A stretch of 64,000 nt of DNA. Origin: Streptomyces bicolor (GTDB taxonomy: Bacteria > Actinomycetota > Actinomycetes > Streptomycetales > Streptomycetaceae). The stretch covers positions 56,587-120,586 of the forward strand of contig NZ_JOFS01000024.1 in the NCBI RefSeq assembly GCF_000719285.1, written 5' to 3'. Positions 18,025-26,401 of this stretch are shown in pieces. Position 1 is the first letter of the stretch. Every line of letters starts with the position of its first letter. The translations under genes and the position numbers were made by a program. The notes below the pieces were generated by a model, which was given only the letters and a program-made list of their open reading frames with translations, made no database searches and was not told the origin of the DNA.

Positions 18025-18207
18025 CCAAGAGACCGGACTCCGGTGTTTTCTGGGGCCTTTGACCAGATCTTTGGCAAGCAGTCCTGGGTTTAGCCACCCA
18101 AAAGGGGTGTCATTCTCCAGATCAAACACGCATCCGCTCGATGACACACCGCTTCGGCCCCTAGGATTCCACCTATCACCTCACCGGTCTCATTTGACAG
18201 GAACCCC

Positions 18208-19143
18208 ATGAGCGACACTTCCCCCTACGGCTTCGAGCTTGTGCGGCGTGGGTACGACCGCGCGCAGGTGGACGAACGCATCTCGAAGCTCGTCTCCGAC
18301 CGCGACAGCGCTCTGGCCCGCATCACCGCTCTGGAAAAGCGCATCGAGGAGCTCCACCTCGAGACGCAGAACGCCCAGGCCGCCGTCACCGACGCAGAGC
18401 CGTCGTACGCGGGTCTCGGCGCGCGTGTCGAGAAGATCCTCCGCCTCGCCGAGGAGGAGGCCAAGGATCTGCGCGAGGAGGCGCGTCGCGCGGCCGAGCA
18501 GCACCGCGAGCTCGCCGAGTCGGCGGCCCAGCAGGTCCGCAACGACGCAGAATCGTTCGCTGCGGAGCGCAAGGCCAAGGCCGAGGACGAGGGCGTCCGC
18601 ATCGTCGAGAAGGCCAAGAGTGACGCCTCGCAGCTGCGCGCCGAGGCCCAGAAGGACGCGCAGTCCAAGCGCGAGGAGGCCGACGCCCTCTTCGAGGAGA
18701 CCCGCGCCAAGGCCGCGCAGGCCGCCGCCGACTTCGAGACGAACCTCGCCAAGCGCCGCGAGCAGTCCGAGCGCGACCTGGCGTCCCGTCAGGCCAAGGC
18801 CGAGAAGCGCCTCGCGGAGATCGAGCACCGCGCGGAGCAGCTCCGCCTGGAGGCCGAGAAGCTGCGCACCGACGCCGAGCGCCGCGCCCGCCAGACGGTG
18901 GAGACGGCTCAGCGCCAGGCCGAGGACATCGTCGCCGACGCCAACGCCAAGGCCGACCGCATCCGTTCGGAATCCGAGCGCGAGCTCGCGGCGCTCACCA
19001 ACCGCCGCGACAGCATCAACGCTCAGCTGACGAACGTCCGCGAGATGCTGGCGACCCTCACGGGCGCCGCGGTGGCCGCCGCCGGCACCCCGGCCGAGGA
19101 CGAGCCGATCTCCCGTGGGGTTCCCGCCCAGCAGACCCGGTAA
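18208..19143 (+). CDS. filP: Intermediate-filament-like protein FilP
   Basis: A 311-residue coiled-coil protein. FilP forms filament networks near growing tips that give hyphae rigidity, and it interacts with Scy and DivIVA. The N-terminus (YGFELVRRGYDRAQVDERI) resembles DivIVA-domain starts. Residues 25-55 and about 75-275 are heptad/hendecad coiled coil (EEEAKDLREEARRAAEQ). The tail of about 40 residues is Ala/Pro-rich. It is shorter than Scy but built of the same repeat type, so the two are probably ancient duplicates. The ATG has an SD (ACAGGAA). A strong terminator follows at 19173. Confidence 0.94.
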   Translation: MSDTSPYGFELVRRGYDRAQVDERISKLVSDRDSALARITALEKRIEELHLETQNAQAAVTDAEPSYAGLGARVEKILRLAEEEAKDLREEARRAAEQHRELAESAAQQVRNDAESFAAERKAKAEDEGVRIVEKAKSDASQLRAEAQKDAQSKREEADALFEETRAKAAQAAADFETNLAKRREQSERDLASRQAKAEKRLAEIEHRAEQLRLEAEKLRTDAERRARQTVETAQRQAEDIVADANAKADRIRSESERELAALTNRRDSINAQLTNVREMLATLTGAAVAAAGTPAEDEPISRGVPAQQTR

Positions 19144-19172
19144 CGATCCGGCGCACGTCTGCTGAATTTTGG

Positions 19173-19208
19173 CAAAGCCCTCTGCCACTGGGGTGGCAGA
19201 GGGCTTTG
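19173..19208 (+). terminator. filP terminator
   Basis: Arms 19173-19188 and 19193-19208 are a perfect 16-bp inverted repeat with a 4-nt loop (tggg), 30 nt after the filP stop. GTCCCGTTTTA follows. The hairpin also abuts the start region of the next gene (ATG at 19230). Confidence 0.88.
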
Positions 19209-19216
19209 TCCCGTTT

Positions 19217-19222
19217 TAGCGT
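19217..19222 (+). promoter_or_regulatory. Possible -10 box for the first ABC pair
   Basis: TAGCGT ends 7 nt before the ATG at 19230 and no SD is present, suggesting a leaderless transcript starting just after the filP terminator. The -35 region falls inside the terminator hairpin and is not a consensus, so the call is tentative. Confidence 0.35.
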
Positions 19223-19229
19223 GGGCGGC

Positions 19230-20186
19230 ATGATCGAGCTCGAGGGGCTGACCAAGCGGTACGGCGAGAAGGTGGCGGTCAACAACCTGTCCTTCACCGT
19301 CAGACCAGGCATGGTCACGGGCTTCCTCGGCCCCAACGGCGCCGGGAAGTCCACGACGATGCGGATGATCCTCGGCCTCGACCATCCGAGCGCCGGTGAC
19401 GTCCGCATCGACGGCAAGCACTACCACCAGCTCAGGGACCCGCTGACGTACATCGGCGCCCTGCTGGAGGCCAAGGCCTGGCACGGCGGGCGCAGCGCCT
19501 ACAACCATCTGCTGTGCCTCGCGCAGAGCAACGGCATTCCCAAGCGCCGGGTGCGCGAGGTGCTGGAGACGGTGGGGCTCACGGCGGTCGCGCGGAAGAA
19601 GACCAAGGGTTTCTCGATGGGCATGGGCCAGCGGCTCGGCATCGCGGGCGCCCTGCTCGGCGATCCGCGGATCCTGATGTTCGACGAGCCGGTCAACGGC
19701 CTCGACCCCGAGGGCATCCACTGGATCCGCAACCTGATGAAATCCCTTGCCGCGCAGGGCCGTACGGTCTTCGTCTCCTCGCACCTGATGAGCGAGATGG
19801 CGCTGACGGCCGACCACCTCGTCGTCATCGGACAGGGCCGGCTGCTCGCCGACACGACCATGGCCGACTTCATCGAGCGGAACTCCAAGTCGTACGTCCG
19901 GATCCGCACCCCGCAGCGGGAGCGGCTGCTCGACGTGCTGCACACGGCCGGGATCACGGCCGTGGAGACGGGCAACGGCTCGCTGGAGGTCGACGGCGGC
20001 AAGGCGGAGCAGATCGGGGAGCTGGCGGCGCGGCACGGCGTGGTGCTGCACGAGCTGAGCCCGCAACAGGCCTCGCTGGAGGAGGCGTTCATGCAGCTGA
20101 CCGCGGAGTCGGTGGAATACCACGCGCACGCGCAGGGGGCGCCGCCCGGGCAGCAGGCGTGGGGCGAGAGCTGGAGGAGGAGCTGA
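19230..20186 (+). CDS. ABC transporter ATP-binding protein (pair 1)
   Basis: A 318-residue ATPase of the DrrA/CcmA-like export family. The Walker A GPNGAGKST lies at about residues 36-44, the ABC signature is represented by FSMGMGQRLG (about 132-141), Walker B by ILMFDEPVNGLDPEG (about 151-165), and the switch His by VSSHLMSEM (about 190-198). A C-terminal regulatory region (about 225-318) ends with LSPQQASLEEAFMQL, typical of this family. It lies 2 nt before its permease gene. The substrate is unknown. About 60 percent of the core resembles the second ATPase downstream (21081), so the two pairs are duplicates. Confidence 0.92.
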   Translation: MIELEGLTKRYGEKVAVNNLSFTVRPGMVTGFLGPNGAGKSTTMRMILGLDHPSAGDVRIDGKHYHQLRDPLTYIGALLEAKAWHGGRSAYNHLLCLAQSNGIPKRRVREVLETVGLTAVARKKTKGFSMGMGQRLGIAGALLGDPRILMFDEPVNGLDPEGIHWIRNLMKSLAAQGRTVFVSSHLMSEMALTADHLVVIGQGRLLADTTMADFIERNSKSYVRIRTPQRERLLDVLHTAGITAVETGNGSLEVDGGKAEQIGELAARHGVVLHELSPQQASLEEAFMQLTAESVEYHAHAQGAPPGQQAWGESWRRS

Positions 20187-20188
20187 GC

Positions 20189-20959
20189 ATGGCAACCACG
20201 CAGGTCATCCGCTCCGAGTGGACCAAGATCCGGTCCGTCGCCTCCACCGTGTGGACGCTCTCGCTCGCCGTGCTGATCACCATCGCGCTCGGCATGCTGA
20301 TCTCGGGCCTGTCGGCGCACGAGTTCGACAACATGACCGAGCGGGACCGGCTCTCCTTCGACCCGACCTTCATCAGCTTCGCCGGGATGAGCCTCGGTCA
20401 GCTCGCGATGATCGTGTTCGGGGTGCTCGTCGTGTCGAACGAGTACAGCACCGGCATGATCCGCAGCTCGCTCGCCGCCGTGCCACAGCGCGGCACCTTC
20501 CTGTTCAGCAAGATCGCGGTGGCGACCGGCCTCGCGCTCGCCGTGGGCCTGGCCACCAGCTTCGTCAGCTTCTTCCTCGGGCAGGCGATGCTCGGCGAGC
20601 ATCGGGCGGAGATCGGCGACCCGGGTGTGCTGCGCGCGGTGATCGGCGGCGGGCTCTACATGACCCTGATCGCGATGTTCTCGATGGGCGTCGCCGCGAT
20701 GCTGCGCTCACCGATGCTGTCGCTGGGCATCCTGATGCCGTTCTTCTTCCTGGTCTCCAACATCCTCGGCAACGTCTCGGCGACCGAGAAGATCGGCCGG
20801 TATCTGCCGGACCAGGCCGGCAGCAGGATCATGCAGGTGGTCACCCCGATCGACGACGACAAGCCGTACGGCCCCTGGGGCGGGCTCGGGATCATGGCGC
20901 TGTGGGTGATCGCGGCGATCGTGGGCGGGTACGTGACGCTCAAGAAGCGGGACGCCTAG
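20189..20959 (+). CDS. ABC transporter permease (pair 1)
   Basis: A 256-residue integral membrane permease of the ABC-2 type with about six transmembrane segments. The N-terminus IRSEWTKIRSV is the family signature for these actinobacterial permeases. Helices occur at about residues 20-42, 68-88, 110-132, 152-172, 180-198 and 230-248. The ATG at 20189 has an SD (GGAGGAGC) inside the end of the ATPase gene, so the pair is co-translated. Substrate unknown. Confidence 0.88.
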   Translation: MATTQVIRSEWTKIRSVASTVWTLSLAVLITIALGMLISGLSAHEFDNMTERDRLSFDPTFISFAGMSLGQLAMIVFGVLVVSNEYSTGMIRSSLAAVPQRGTFLFSKIAVATGLALAVGLATSFVSFFLGQAMLGEHRAEIGDPGVLRAVIGGGLYMTLIAMFSMGVAAMLRSPMLSLGILMPFFFLVSNILGNVSATEKIGRYLPDQAGSRIMQVVTPIDDDKPYGPWGGLGIMALWVIAAIVGGYVTLKKRDA

Positions 20960-21080
20960 GGCGACGGCCGTTGCGAGGTTTTACTCGCTCTTGAGTGGAA
21001 CCGTCAGCGCCTCGGTATCCTCCTAACCCTTACGGGGGGCGTGTGCCCCGCTGTCCTGAACCTTTCGATGGGTGCGGAGC

Positions 21081-22385
21081 ATGATCGAGGCAGTCGGCCT
21101 GACCAAGCGCTACGGCGACAAGACCGCTGTGTACAACCTGTCCTTCCAGGTGCGGCCCGGTGCCGTCACCGGCTTCCTGGGCCCCAACGGGTCGGGCAAG
21201 TCGACGACGATGCGGATGATCCTCGGCCTGGACAACCCGACCGCGGGGCGCGTGACGATCGGCGGCTACCCCTACCGCAAGCTGCCCAACGCCCCCCGCC
21301 AGGTCGGCGCCCTGCTGGACGCCAAGGCGGTGCACGGCGGCCGCGCGGCCCGCAACCACCTGCTCTCCCTCGCCCAGCTGTCCGGCATCCCGGCCCGCCG
21401 GGTGGACGAGGTGCTGGGCGTGGTCGGCCTCCAGGACGTGGCCAAGCGGCGCTCCAAGGGCTTCTCCCTCGGCATGGGCCAGCGGCTGGGCATCGCCGCC
21501 GCGCTGCTCGGCGACCCGCAGGTACTGCTGTTCGACGAGCCGGTCAACGGCCTCGACCCCGAGGGCATCCTCTGGGTGCGCAACCTGATGAAGTCGCTGG
21601 CGGCCGAGGGCCGCACCGTCTTCGTCTCCTCGCACCTCATGAGCGAGATGGCGCTCACCGCCGACCACCTGATCGTCATCGGACGCGGGCAGCTCCTCGC
21701 CGACATGAGCGTCAAGGACTTCATCGCGGCGAACTCCGCCGGCTTCGCCCGGGTCCGCACCCCCGACACCGAGCCGCAGCTGCGCGAGAAGCTGGCCGGC
21801 GCGCTCACCGAGGCGGGCGGCCATGTGCTGCCCGAGCAGGACGGCGCGCTGCGGGTGACCGGGCTGCCGCTCCCCCGCATCAGCGACATCGCGCACGACA
21901 CCGACGTACGGCTGTGGGAGCTGTCGCCGCACCAGGCCTCGCTGGAGGAGGCGTACATGCGGATGACGCAGGGCGCGGTCGACTACCGCTCCACGGTCGA
22001 CCAGAAGGAAGGGCTCCAGCAGCAGCTGCCGCCGGGCGCGCAGCCGCCGATGCCGGTCCCGGGTCAGGGCCAGCCCGGCTGGTACCCCCCGCCGCCGCCC
22101 CAGCAGGGCGGGCAGCCGTTCGCCCCGCCGCAGGGCGCGCCGGGCCAGGCGCCCGCCGGTCTCTACGGCGCTCCCGCGGCGCCCGGTTCGGCTCCCGAGG
22201 CGGGCACGGCCAACCCCTACGCCCAGCAGGCTCCCCAAACGCCGCCCAGCCCGGTTCCGGGACAGCCCGCCGTGCCGCAGGCCGCCGCCGCGCCCGCGCC
22301 GCAGCAGGCGCCCGCACAGCCGCCCGCGCCGGCCGCCGCTCCCTCCGCCCCTGTCGCCCCGACCAAGCCCGAGGACGCCCGATGA
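21081..22385 (+). CDS. ABC transporter ATP-binding protein with Pro/Gln-rich tail (pair 2)
   Basis: A 434-residue ATPase paralogous to the one at 19230. The core ATPase (1-300) has Walker A GPNGSGKST, signature FSLGMGQRLG, Walker B LLFDEPVNGLDPEG and the family C-terminal motif LSPHQASLEEAYM. It then carries about 122 extra residues (313-434) that are almost wholly Pro, Gln, Ala and Gly, including WYPPPPPQQ and repeated APQ/PAPA runs, predicted to be disordered. ATG at 21081 aligns with the paralogue's start; a GTG at 21072 is an alternative. The stop overlaps the permease start (ATGA). Confidence 0.9.
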   Translation: MIEAVGLTKRYGDKTAVYNLSFQVRPGAVTGFLGPNGSGKSTTMRMILGLDNPTAGRVTIGGYPYRKLPNAPRQVGALLDAKAVHGGRAARNHLLSLAQLSGIPARRVDEVLGVVGLQDVAKRRSKGFSLGMGQRLGIAAALLGDPQVLLFDEPVNGLDPEGILWVRNLMKSLAAEGRTVFVSSHLMSEMALTADHLIVIGRGQLLADMSVKDFIAANSAGFARVRTPDTEPQLREKLAGALTEAGGHVLPEQDGALRVTGLPLPRISDIAHDTDVRLWELSPHQASLEEAYMRMTQGAVDYRSTVDQKEGLQQQLPPGAQPPMPVPGQGQPGWYPPPPPQQGGQPFAPPQGAPGQAPAGLYGAPAAPGSAPEAGTANPYAQQAPQTPPSPVPGQPAVPQAAAAPAPQQAPAQPPAPAAAPSAPVAPTKPEDAR

Positions 22386-23251
22386 GCACGCCCCAGCCCC
22401 CGATGCCGCAGACCGCCGCACCGAACTGGCAGGCGGCGCCCGGCTCGTCGTACGCCACCTACACCTCGCCGATCCCGGTCGTGCGCACGCACCTCGGGCA
22501 CGCGCTCGCCTCGGAGTGGACGAAGATCCGGTCGGTGCGTTCCACGATGTGGACGCTCGGCGTGTTCGTGCTGCTCGTCGTCGGCATCGGCCTCGCGGCC
22601 GCCGCGCTGGTCGCCGGCAACTCGTCGGAGGGGAGCCTGCGCGGGCAGAACCCGCTGGGCTTCGGCTTCTTCGGGCTGCTGCTCGGCAGCATGTGCATCA
22701 TCACGCTCGGCGTGCTGACCACGGCCTCGGAGTACGGCACCGGCATGATCCGCACCACGATGACCGCGTGCCCGAGCCGGACCCGGGTGCTGGCGGCGAA
22801 GGCGATCGTGTTCTTCGCGGTCGCCTTCGTGGTGACGCTGGCGTCGGCCGTCCTGGTCGCCCTCGTGGACGTGGCCATGCTGGACGCGCGGGAGCCCACC
22901 GGCCAGGAGTGGCTGAAGGGCACGGTCGGCGTCTCGTTCTACATCGCGCTGCTCGGCCTGCTCTCGCTCGTCGTCGGCTCGATCATCCGGCACTCGGCGG
23001 GCGCGATCACCATCATGATCGGCGTGCTGCTGGCCCCGCTGGTCATCGCGATGTTCATGTTCTCGGAGTCGCTGCGGGACCTGCAGCAGGCCCTGCTCGA
23101 GTACTCGATCCCGAACCAGCTCAGCGTCTTCTACGAGCAGTCCCTCTCCGAATCCGGCCCGTCCGGCTGGGACCCGCTGTGGATCATGCTCGGCGTGACG
23201 GCCGCCGCGTTCGCCGGCGCCTACGTGCTGTTGGAGAGGCGGGACGTGTAG
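22382..23251 (+). CDS. ABC transporter permease (pair 2)
   Basis: A 289-residue ABC-2 type permease. The first about 45 residues are cytoplasmic and Pro/Gln/Ala-rich, echoing the tail of its partner ATPase, then LASEWTKIRSVRSTMWT marks the family start. About six hydrophobic helices follow (roughly residues 58-80, 98-118, 145-168, 182-200, 210-230 and 262-282). It is translationally coupled to the ATPase by ATGA overlap. It resembles the pair 1 permease. Its stop is 7 nt from the stop of the converging gene at 23259. Confidence 0.88.
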   Translation: MSTPQPPMPQTAAPNWQAAPGSSYATYTSPIPVVRTHLGHALASEWTKIRSVRSTMWTLGVFVLLVVGIGLAAAALVAGNSSEGSLRGQNPLGFGFFGLLLGSMCIITLGVLTTASEYGTGMIRTTMTACPSRTRVLAAKAIVFFAVAFVVTLASAVLVALVDVAMLDAREPTGQEWLKGTVGVSFYIALLGLLSLVVGSIIRHSAGAITIMIGVLLAPLVIAMFMFSESLRDLQQALLEYSIPNQLSVFYEQSLSESGPSGWDPLWIMLGVTAAAFAGAYVLLERRDV

Positions 23252-23258
23252 TCCGCGT

Positions 23259-23600
23259 TCAGAACCTCGGCGCGTTACGGGACCGCTGCACCCGCGTGGT
23301 GCGGCGGTCCTTCGCGTTCCAGCACGCCTTGTGCCAGTGGCGGCGGTCCTCGACGCCCGAGTGGTCCGGCCAGGCGACGACGTGCGGGACGCCGTCCGGG
23401 ATCAGCTGGTCGCAGCCCGGGCAGCGGTACGCCTTGCCCTGCGCGCTCGCGCCCGCCACGTGCCGTACGTTCCAGTCCTCGCCGCCCCAGCTCTCCGTGG
23501 ACTGCCAGCCGCCGTAACGGCCGGAACGGTCGTCCTCGGCGCCGTGCCCGGACGAGGCGGCGCCCTTGGGGCCATTCGGTCGGTTGCGACGCGGGGACAC
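23259..23600 (-). CDS. Small protein with Cys/His cluster, possible zinc-binding
   Basis: A 113-residue soluble protein of unknown function. The N-terminal half is Arg/Gly/Ser-rich and probably disordered. The C-terminal half contains CPGC (Cys60, Cys63), His73, His80, His88, His90 and Cys93, in the order CxxC ... H ... HxH xx C, which looks like a zinc ribbon or a degenerate HNH nuclease fold. The GTG at 23600 follows AGGTG. Streptomyces homologues are often labelled ATP/GTP-binding, but no P-loop is visible here, so I do not adopt that name. Confidence 0.6.
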   Translation of the reverse strand: MSPRRNRPNGPKGAASSGHGAEDDRSGRYGGWQSTESWGGEDWNVRHVAGASAQGKAYRCPGCDQLIPDGVPHVVAWPDHSGVEDRRHWHKACWNAKDRRTTRVQRSRNAPRF

Positions 23601-23821
23601 GGAACACCTCACGGGGCTATACAGGATGCACGTCATGTCCAGCCTACGCGGCCCGGACAGGGGTAGCCGTACGGGACCAACCCCCACAAGTCCCTCACCC
23701 AGGCGATCCATTCTGCAGACAATCCGCAAATCTCTTCGTCAAGCCGTGTCCTCGGCACGTGTCAGACGGTTATGCCGGGTGGGGGAGCTCCGCGTCGGAG
23801 CCAAGGAAGCAGGAAATAGCA

Positions 23822-24850
23822 ATGCGCGTAGGAAGTTTCGTGTTGGCGGCCCGGTTCCCGGGACAGGGCGACGGGGAGGCGCTGCACCGAGCGGTCCGCT
23901 CCGCGGAGGTCGCCGAGGAAGCGGGGCTCGACACCGTCTGGCTCGCCGAGCACCACTTCGTCCCGTACGGCACCTGTCCGTCCGCGATCACCCTGGCGGC
24001 CTTACTGCTCGGCCGCACCAGGCGACTGAGGGTCGGCACGGCGGTCAGCGTGCTGCCCACCGCCCACCCGGTGGCCGTCGGCGAACAGGCCGCGCTGCTG
24101 CACATCACCTCCGGCGGGCGGTTCTCGCTGGGCGTGGGGCGCGGCGGGCCATGGGTCGATCTGGAGGTATTCGGCCAGGGTCTCAAGGCGTACGAGGAGG
24201 GGTTCCCGGAATCACTCGATCTGCTGCTGCGCTGGCTGCGCGAACCCTCGGTCGCGGCCGCCGGCGAGCGGTTCGGCTTCCGCGAAGTCCCCGTCGTACC
24301 AAGGCCGTCGGAGTGCCTCACGGAGGCGGCGGGGCCCGAGGTCGTCGTCGCGTGTACGTCACCCCGGAGCGTGCGTCTCGCGGCCGAGCGCGGGCTGCCC
24401 ATGCTGCTCGGGATGCACGTGGGCGACGAGGAGAAGGCCGAGATGGTCGCCCTGTGGCGGGAGCACGCCCGCGCGGCCGGGCGGCCGGCGGACGAGATCC
24501 ATGGCGCGGCCCATGTGTCGGCCGGTGTCTGCCAGATCGCGGACCGCCGCACGGACGCGGTCGAGGCCCTCACGAAGGCGATGCCGGGCTGGCTGCGGCA
24601 GGGCCTGGAGGCCCATGTGACGGTGGACGGCCGCCATCGCGCGATGCGCGACCCGCTCGCCTACACCGAACTGCTCTGCGGGCTGCACCCGGTGGGCACT
24701 CCGCGCCTGTGCGCCGACCGCCTTGCGGCGACCAGCGAACGCACCGGCATCTCCCGCTTCGCCCTGCTCGTCGAGGGTTCGGGCGACCTGGCGGCGACCG
24801 AGGAGAACGTACGGCGACTTGGTGCCGAAGTACTGCCGCACCTCGGCTGA
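23822..24850 (+). CDS. LLM-class flavin-dependent oxidoreductase with a TTA codon
   Basis: A 342-residue TIM-barrel protein of the luciferase-like monooxygenase superfamily, which uses reduced flavin or F420. The family core is visible in AEEAGLDTVWLAEHHF (residues 32-47), TRRLRVGTAVSVLPTAHPVAV and FSLGVGRGGPWVDLEVFG. The substrate cannot be told from sequence. Leu61 is encoded by TTA (24002-24004), read in Streptomyces only by the developmentally regulated bldA tRNA. It is the only in-frame TTA I found in the window. The ATG at 23822 follows AGGAAATAGC. A possible stem-loop lies past the stop. Confidence 0.88.
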   Translation: MRVGSFVLAARFPGQGDGEALHRAVRSAEVAEEAGLDTVWLAEHHFVPYGTCPSAITLAALLLGRTRRLRVGTAVSVLPTAHPVAVGEQAALLHITSGGRFSLGVGRGGPWVDLEVFGQGLKAYEEGFPESLDLLLRWLREPSVAAAGERFGFREVPVVPRPSECLTEAAGPEVVVACTSPRSVRLAAERGLPMLLGMHVGDEEKAEMVALWREHARAAGRPADEIHGAAHVSAGVCQIADRRTDAVEALTKAMPGWLRQGLEAHVTVDGRHRAMRDPLAYTELLCGLHPVGTPRLCADRLAATSERTGISRFALLVEGSGDLAATEENVRRLGAEVLPHLG

Positions 24851-24908
24851 ACCGCCTCGCCGAGGACGCACGGCCGCGTCGCACCTGAACGCCTGGGCCG
24901 CCAGGAGG

Positions 24909-24957
24909 GCTTGCCGCCCCCGTACTGAATGCACCTCCCGCGTAAGGAGCGGCAAGC
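24909..24957. terminator. Inverted repeat between converging genes
   Basis: GCTTGCCGC (24909-24917) and GCGGCAAGC (24949-24957) form a perfect 9-bp stem with a 31-nt loop. It lies between the converging LLM oxidoreductase and the 24973 gene and could terminate either. The large loop makes it weaker than the other hairpins. Confidence 0.4.
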
Positions 24958-24972
24958 AATCGGCTCACTGCG

Positions 24973-25365
24973 TCAGCAGTCCCGGAATTCCGGGGACTGG
25001 TTCAGCACCTGACTGCGGACCGAGGTGAAGCGGGCGAGCGACTCGTCGACCGAGCCGTCAAGCGGGAACACCGCCACCCGGTGGCAGTTCTGGAAGGCCA
25101 GTCGCACCCCGAAGTGCCGCTGCAGCGCGCCGCGTATCGCGTCACTCGCAAGCGCACGCAGCAGCTGGCCACGTGCCTGCTCGTCCGGCGGGGGCGTCTG
25201 GTTGTCGGCGAACGAGCCGCCGTCGACCTTCAGCTGGGCCACCAGGGAGCTGATCATCTCCCATGCATAGGGCAGGGAGGTCCGGACGCAGTCGACGAAG
25301 GCGGCTTCGTCGACCTCGCCTCGCTCGGCCTGTTCGAGTAGGGCCGGTGAGACGTCGAGCGACAT
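24973..25365 (-). CDS. SCO5389-family protein of unknown function
   Basis: A 130-residue soluble protein of a conserved Streptomyces family with no known role. It is mostly helical, with a conserved middle (SLPYAWEMISSLVAQL, residues 35-50), a Pro-rich loop (DNQTPPPDEQARGQLLRA) and a C-terminal region with Cys (FQNCHRVAVFP). The ATG at 25365 is preceded by GAGAGGAGAACCC, a good SD, which is why the shorter start is chosen over the upstream open frame. It is divergent from nucS, and the shared intergenic region contains a palindrome. Confidence 0.75.
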   Translation of the reverse strand: MSLDVSPALLEQAERGEVDEAAFVDCVRTSLPYAWEMISSLVAQLKVDGGSFADNQTPPPDEQARGQLLRALASDAIRGALQRHFGVRLAFQNCHRVAVFPLDGSVDESLARFTSVRSQVLNQSPEFRDC

Positions 25366-25438
25366 GGGTTCTCCTCTCGCACCCCCACCGCAGCAGGGGT
25401 TGCCGGACAGATAGGGAAGTTCGCGATATCGGACACGC

Positions 25439-25448
25439 TGTGTACACA
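25439..25448. promoter_or_regulatory. TGTGTACACA palindrome, possible operator
   Basis: A perfect 10-bp palindrome, flanked by ACG and CGT, in the 265-nt divergent region between the SCO5389-like gene and nucS. It lies 75 nt upstream of the former. It could be a dimeric regulator site. No regulator is assigned. Confidence 0.35.
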
Positions 25449-25616
25449 CGTCGCGACCTCCCGTTTAATACGGTAGGCAACGGACGGTGACGGCACCAGG
25501 AGATTGCGTACATGGGCGGTCCCCGTTAGGCACACAATCGGCCAGAAATGAACAGGGGCAGTCCGGGGTCATACGGACTCCCCCAGGGCGAATCGCGTCC
25601 ACCGCGACCCGTCGAG

Positions 25617-25622
25617 TAGCGT
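25617..25622 (+). promoter_or_regulatory. Probable -10 box of nucS (leaderless)
   Basis: TAGCGT matches TANNNT and ends 8 nt before the nucS ATG at 25631. No SD is present, so the mRNA is probably leaderless. The -35 is not recognisable. Confidence 0.45.
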
Positions 25623-25630
25623 TGCCGACC

Positions 25631-26302
25631 ATGCGTCTCGTCATTGCCCGATGCTCCGTCGACTACGCGGGCCGGCTCACCGCCCATCTGCCCTCGGCGC
25701 CCCGTCTGATCCTGGTCAAGGCGGACGGCAGCGTCTCGATCCACGCGGACGACCGGGCCTACAAGCCCCTCAACTGGATGTCGCCGCCCTGCACGCTGAA
25801 GGAGGGCGACGGCGAGCAGCAGCACGTCTGGACGGTCACCAACAAAGCGGGCGAGAAGCTGATCATCACGATGGAGGAGATCCTCCATGACTCCTCGCAC
25901 GAACTGGGCGTGGATCCCGGCCTGATCAAGGACGGCGTGGAAGCGCACCTCCAGGAACTCCTCGCCGACCGCATCGAGACGCTGGGCGAGGGCTACACGC
26001 TCATCCGACGCGAGTACATGACCGCGATCGGCCCGGTCGACATCCTGTGCCGGGACGCCGAGGGCCAGACGGTCGCGGTCGAGATCAAGCGCCGGGGCGA
26101 GATCGACGGCGTGGAGCAACTGACGCGCTACCTGGAGCTGTTGAACCGCGATCCCCATCTCGCGCCGGTTCGCGGCATCTTCGCGGCCCAGGAGATCAAG
26201 CCGCAGGCCCGGGTCCTGGCGACGGACCGCGGGATCGGGTGCCAGGTTCTGGACTACGACGCGATGCGGGGGATCGAGGACGACAAGTTGCGGCTGTTCT
26301 GA
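25631..26302 (+). CDS. nucS: Mismatch-specific endonuclease NucS/EndoMS
   Basis: A 223-residue endonuclease that performs non-canonical mismatch repair in actinobacteria, which lack MutS/MutL. It cuts both strands around G-T, T-T and G-G mismatches. The N-terminal DNA-binding domain spans about 1-110. The C-terminal RecB-like nuclease core carries Asp137 (GPVDIL), Glu151 and Lys153 (AVEIKRRG), and Gln163. The extreme C-terminus DDKLRLF is the sliding-clamp-binding motif. All expected catalytic residues are present. The gene is monocistronic and ends at a strong bidirectional terminator. Confidence 0.95.
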   Translation: MRLVIARCSVDYAGRLTAHLPSAPRLILVKADGSVSIHADDRAYKPLNWMSPPCTLKEGDGEQQHVWTVTNKAGEKLIITMEEILHDSSHELGVDPGLIKDGVEAHLQELLADRIETLGEGYTLIRREYMTAIGPVDILCRDAEGQTVAVEIKRRGEIDGVEQLTRYLELLNRDPHLAPVRGIFAAQEIKPQARVLATDRGIGCQVLDYDAMRGIEDDKLRLF

Positions 26303-26351
26303 GCGGCTGTTCCTGACCGCTATCGGCCGTTCTCGACTCTTCTACGACAGT

Positions 26352-26384
26352 GAGGGCCGGGTCCATCGGATGGACCCGGCCCTC
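26352..26384. terminator. Bidirectional terminator between nucS and the ATPase gene
   Basis: Arms 26352-26366 and 26370-26384 form a perfect 15-bp stem with a CGG loop, followed by TTGTCC on the plus strand. It sits between two converging genes (stops at 26302 and 26402). Confidence 0.85.
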
Positions 26385-26401
26385 TTGTCCTGATCGGGGC
26401 G

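Noticed and set aside
13672..18147. A 1491-codon open frame on the minus strand opposite scy
   Set aside because: It is the complement of the highly repetitive, GC-rich coiled-coil gene; the Leu/Gly/Arg-rich translation is typical of antisense of GC-rich DNA and has no domain.
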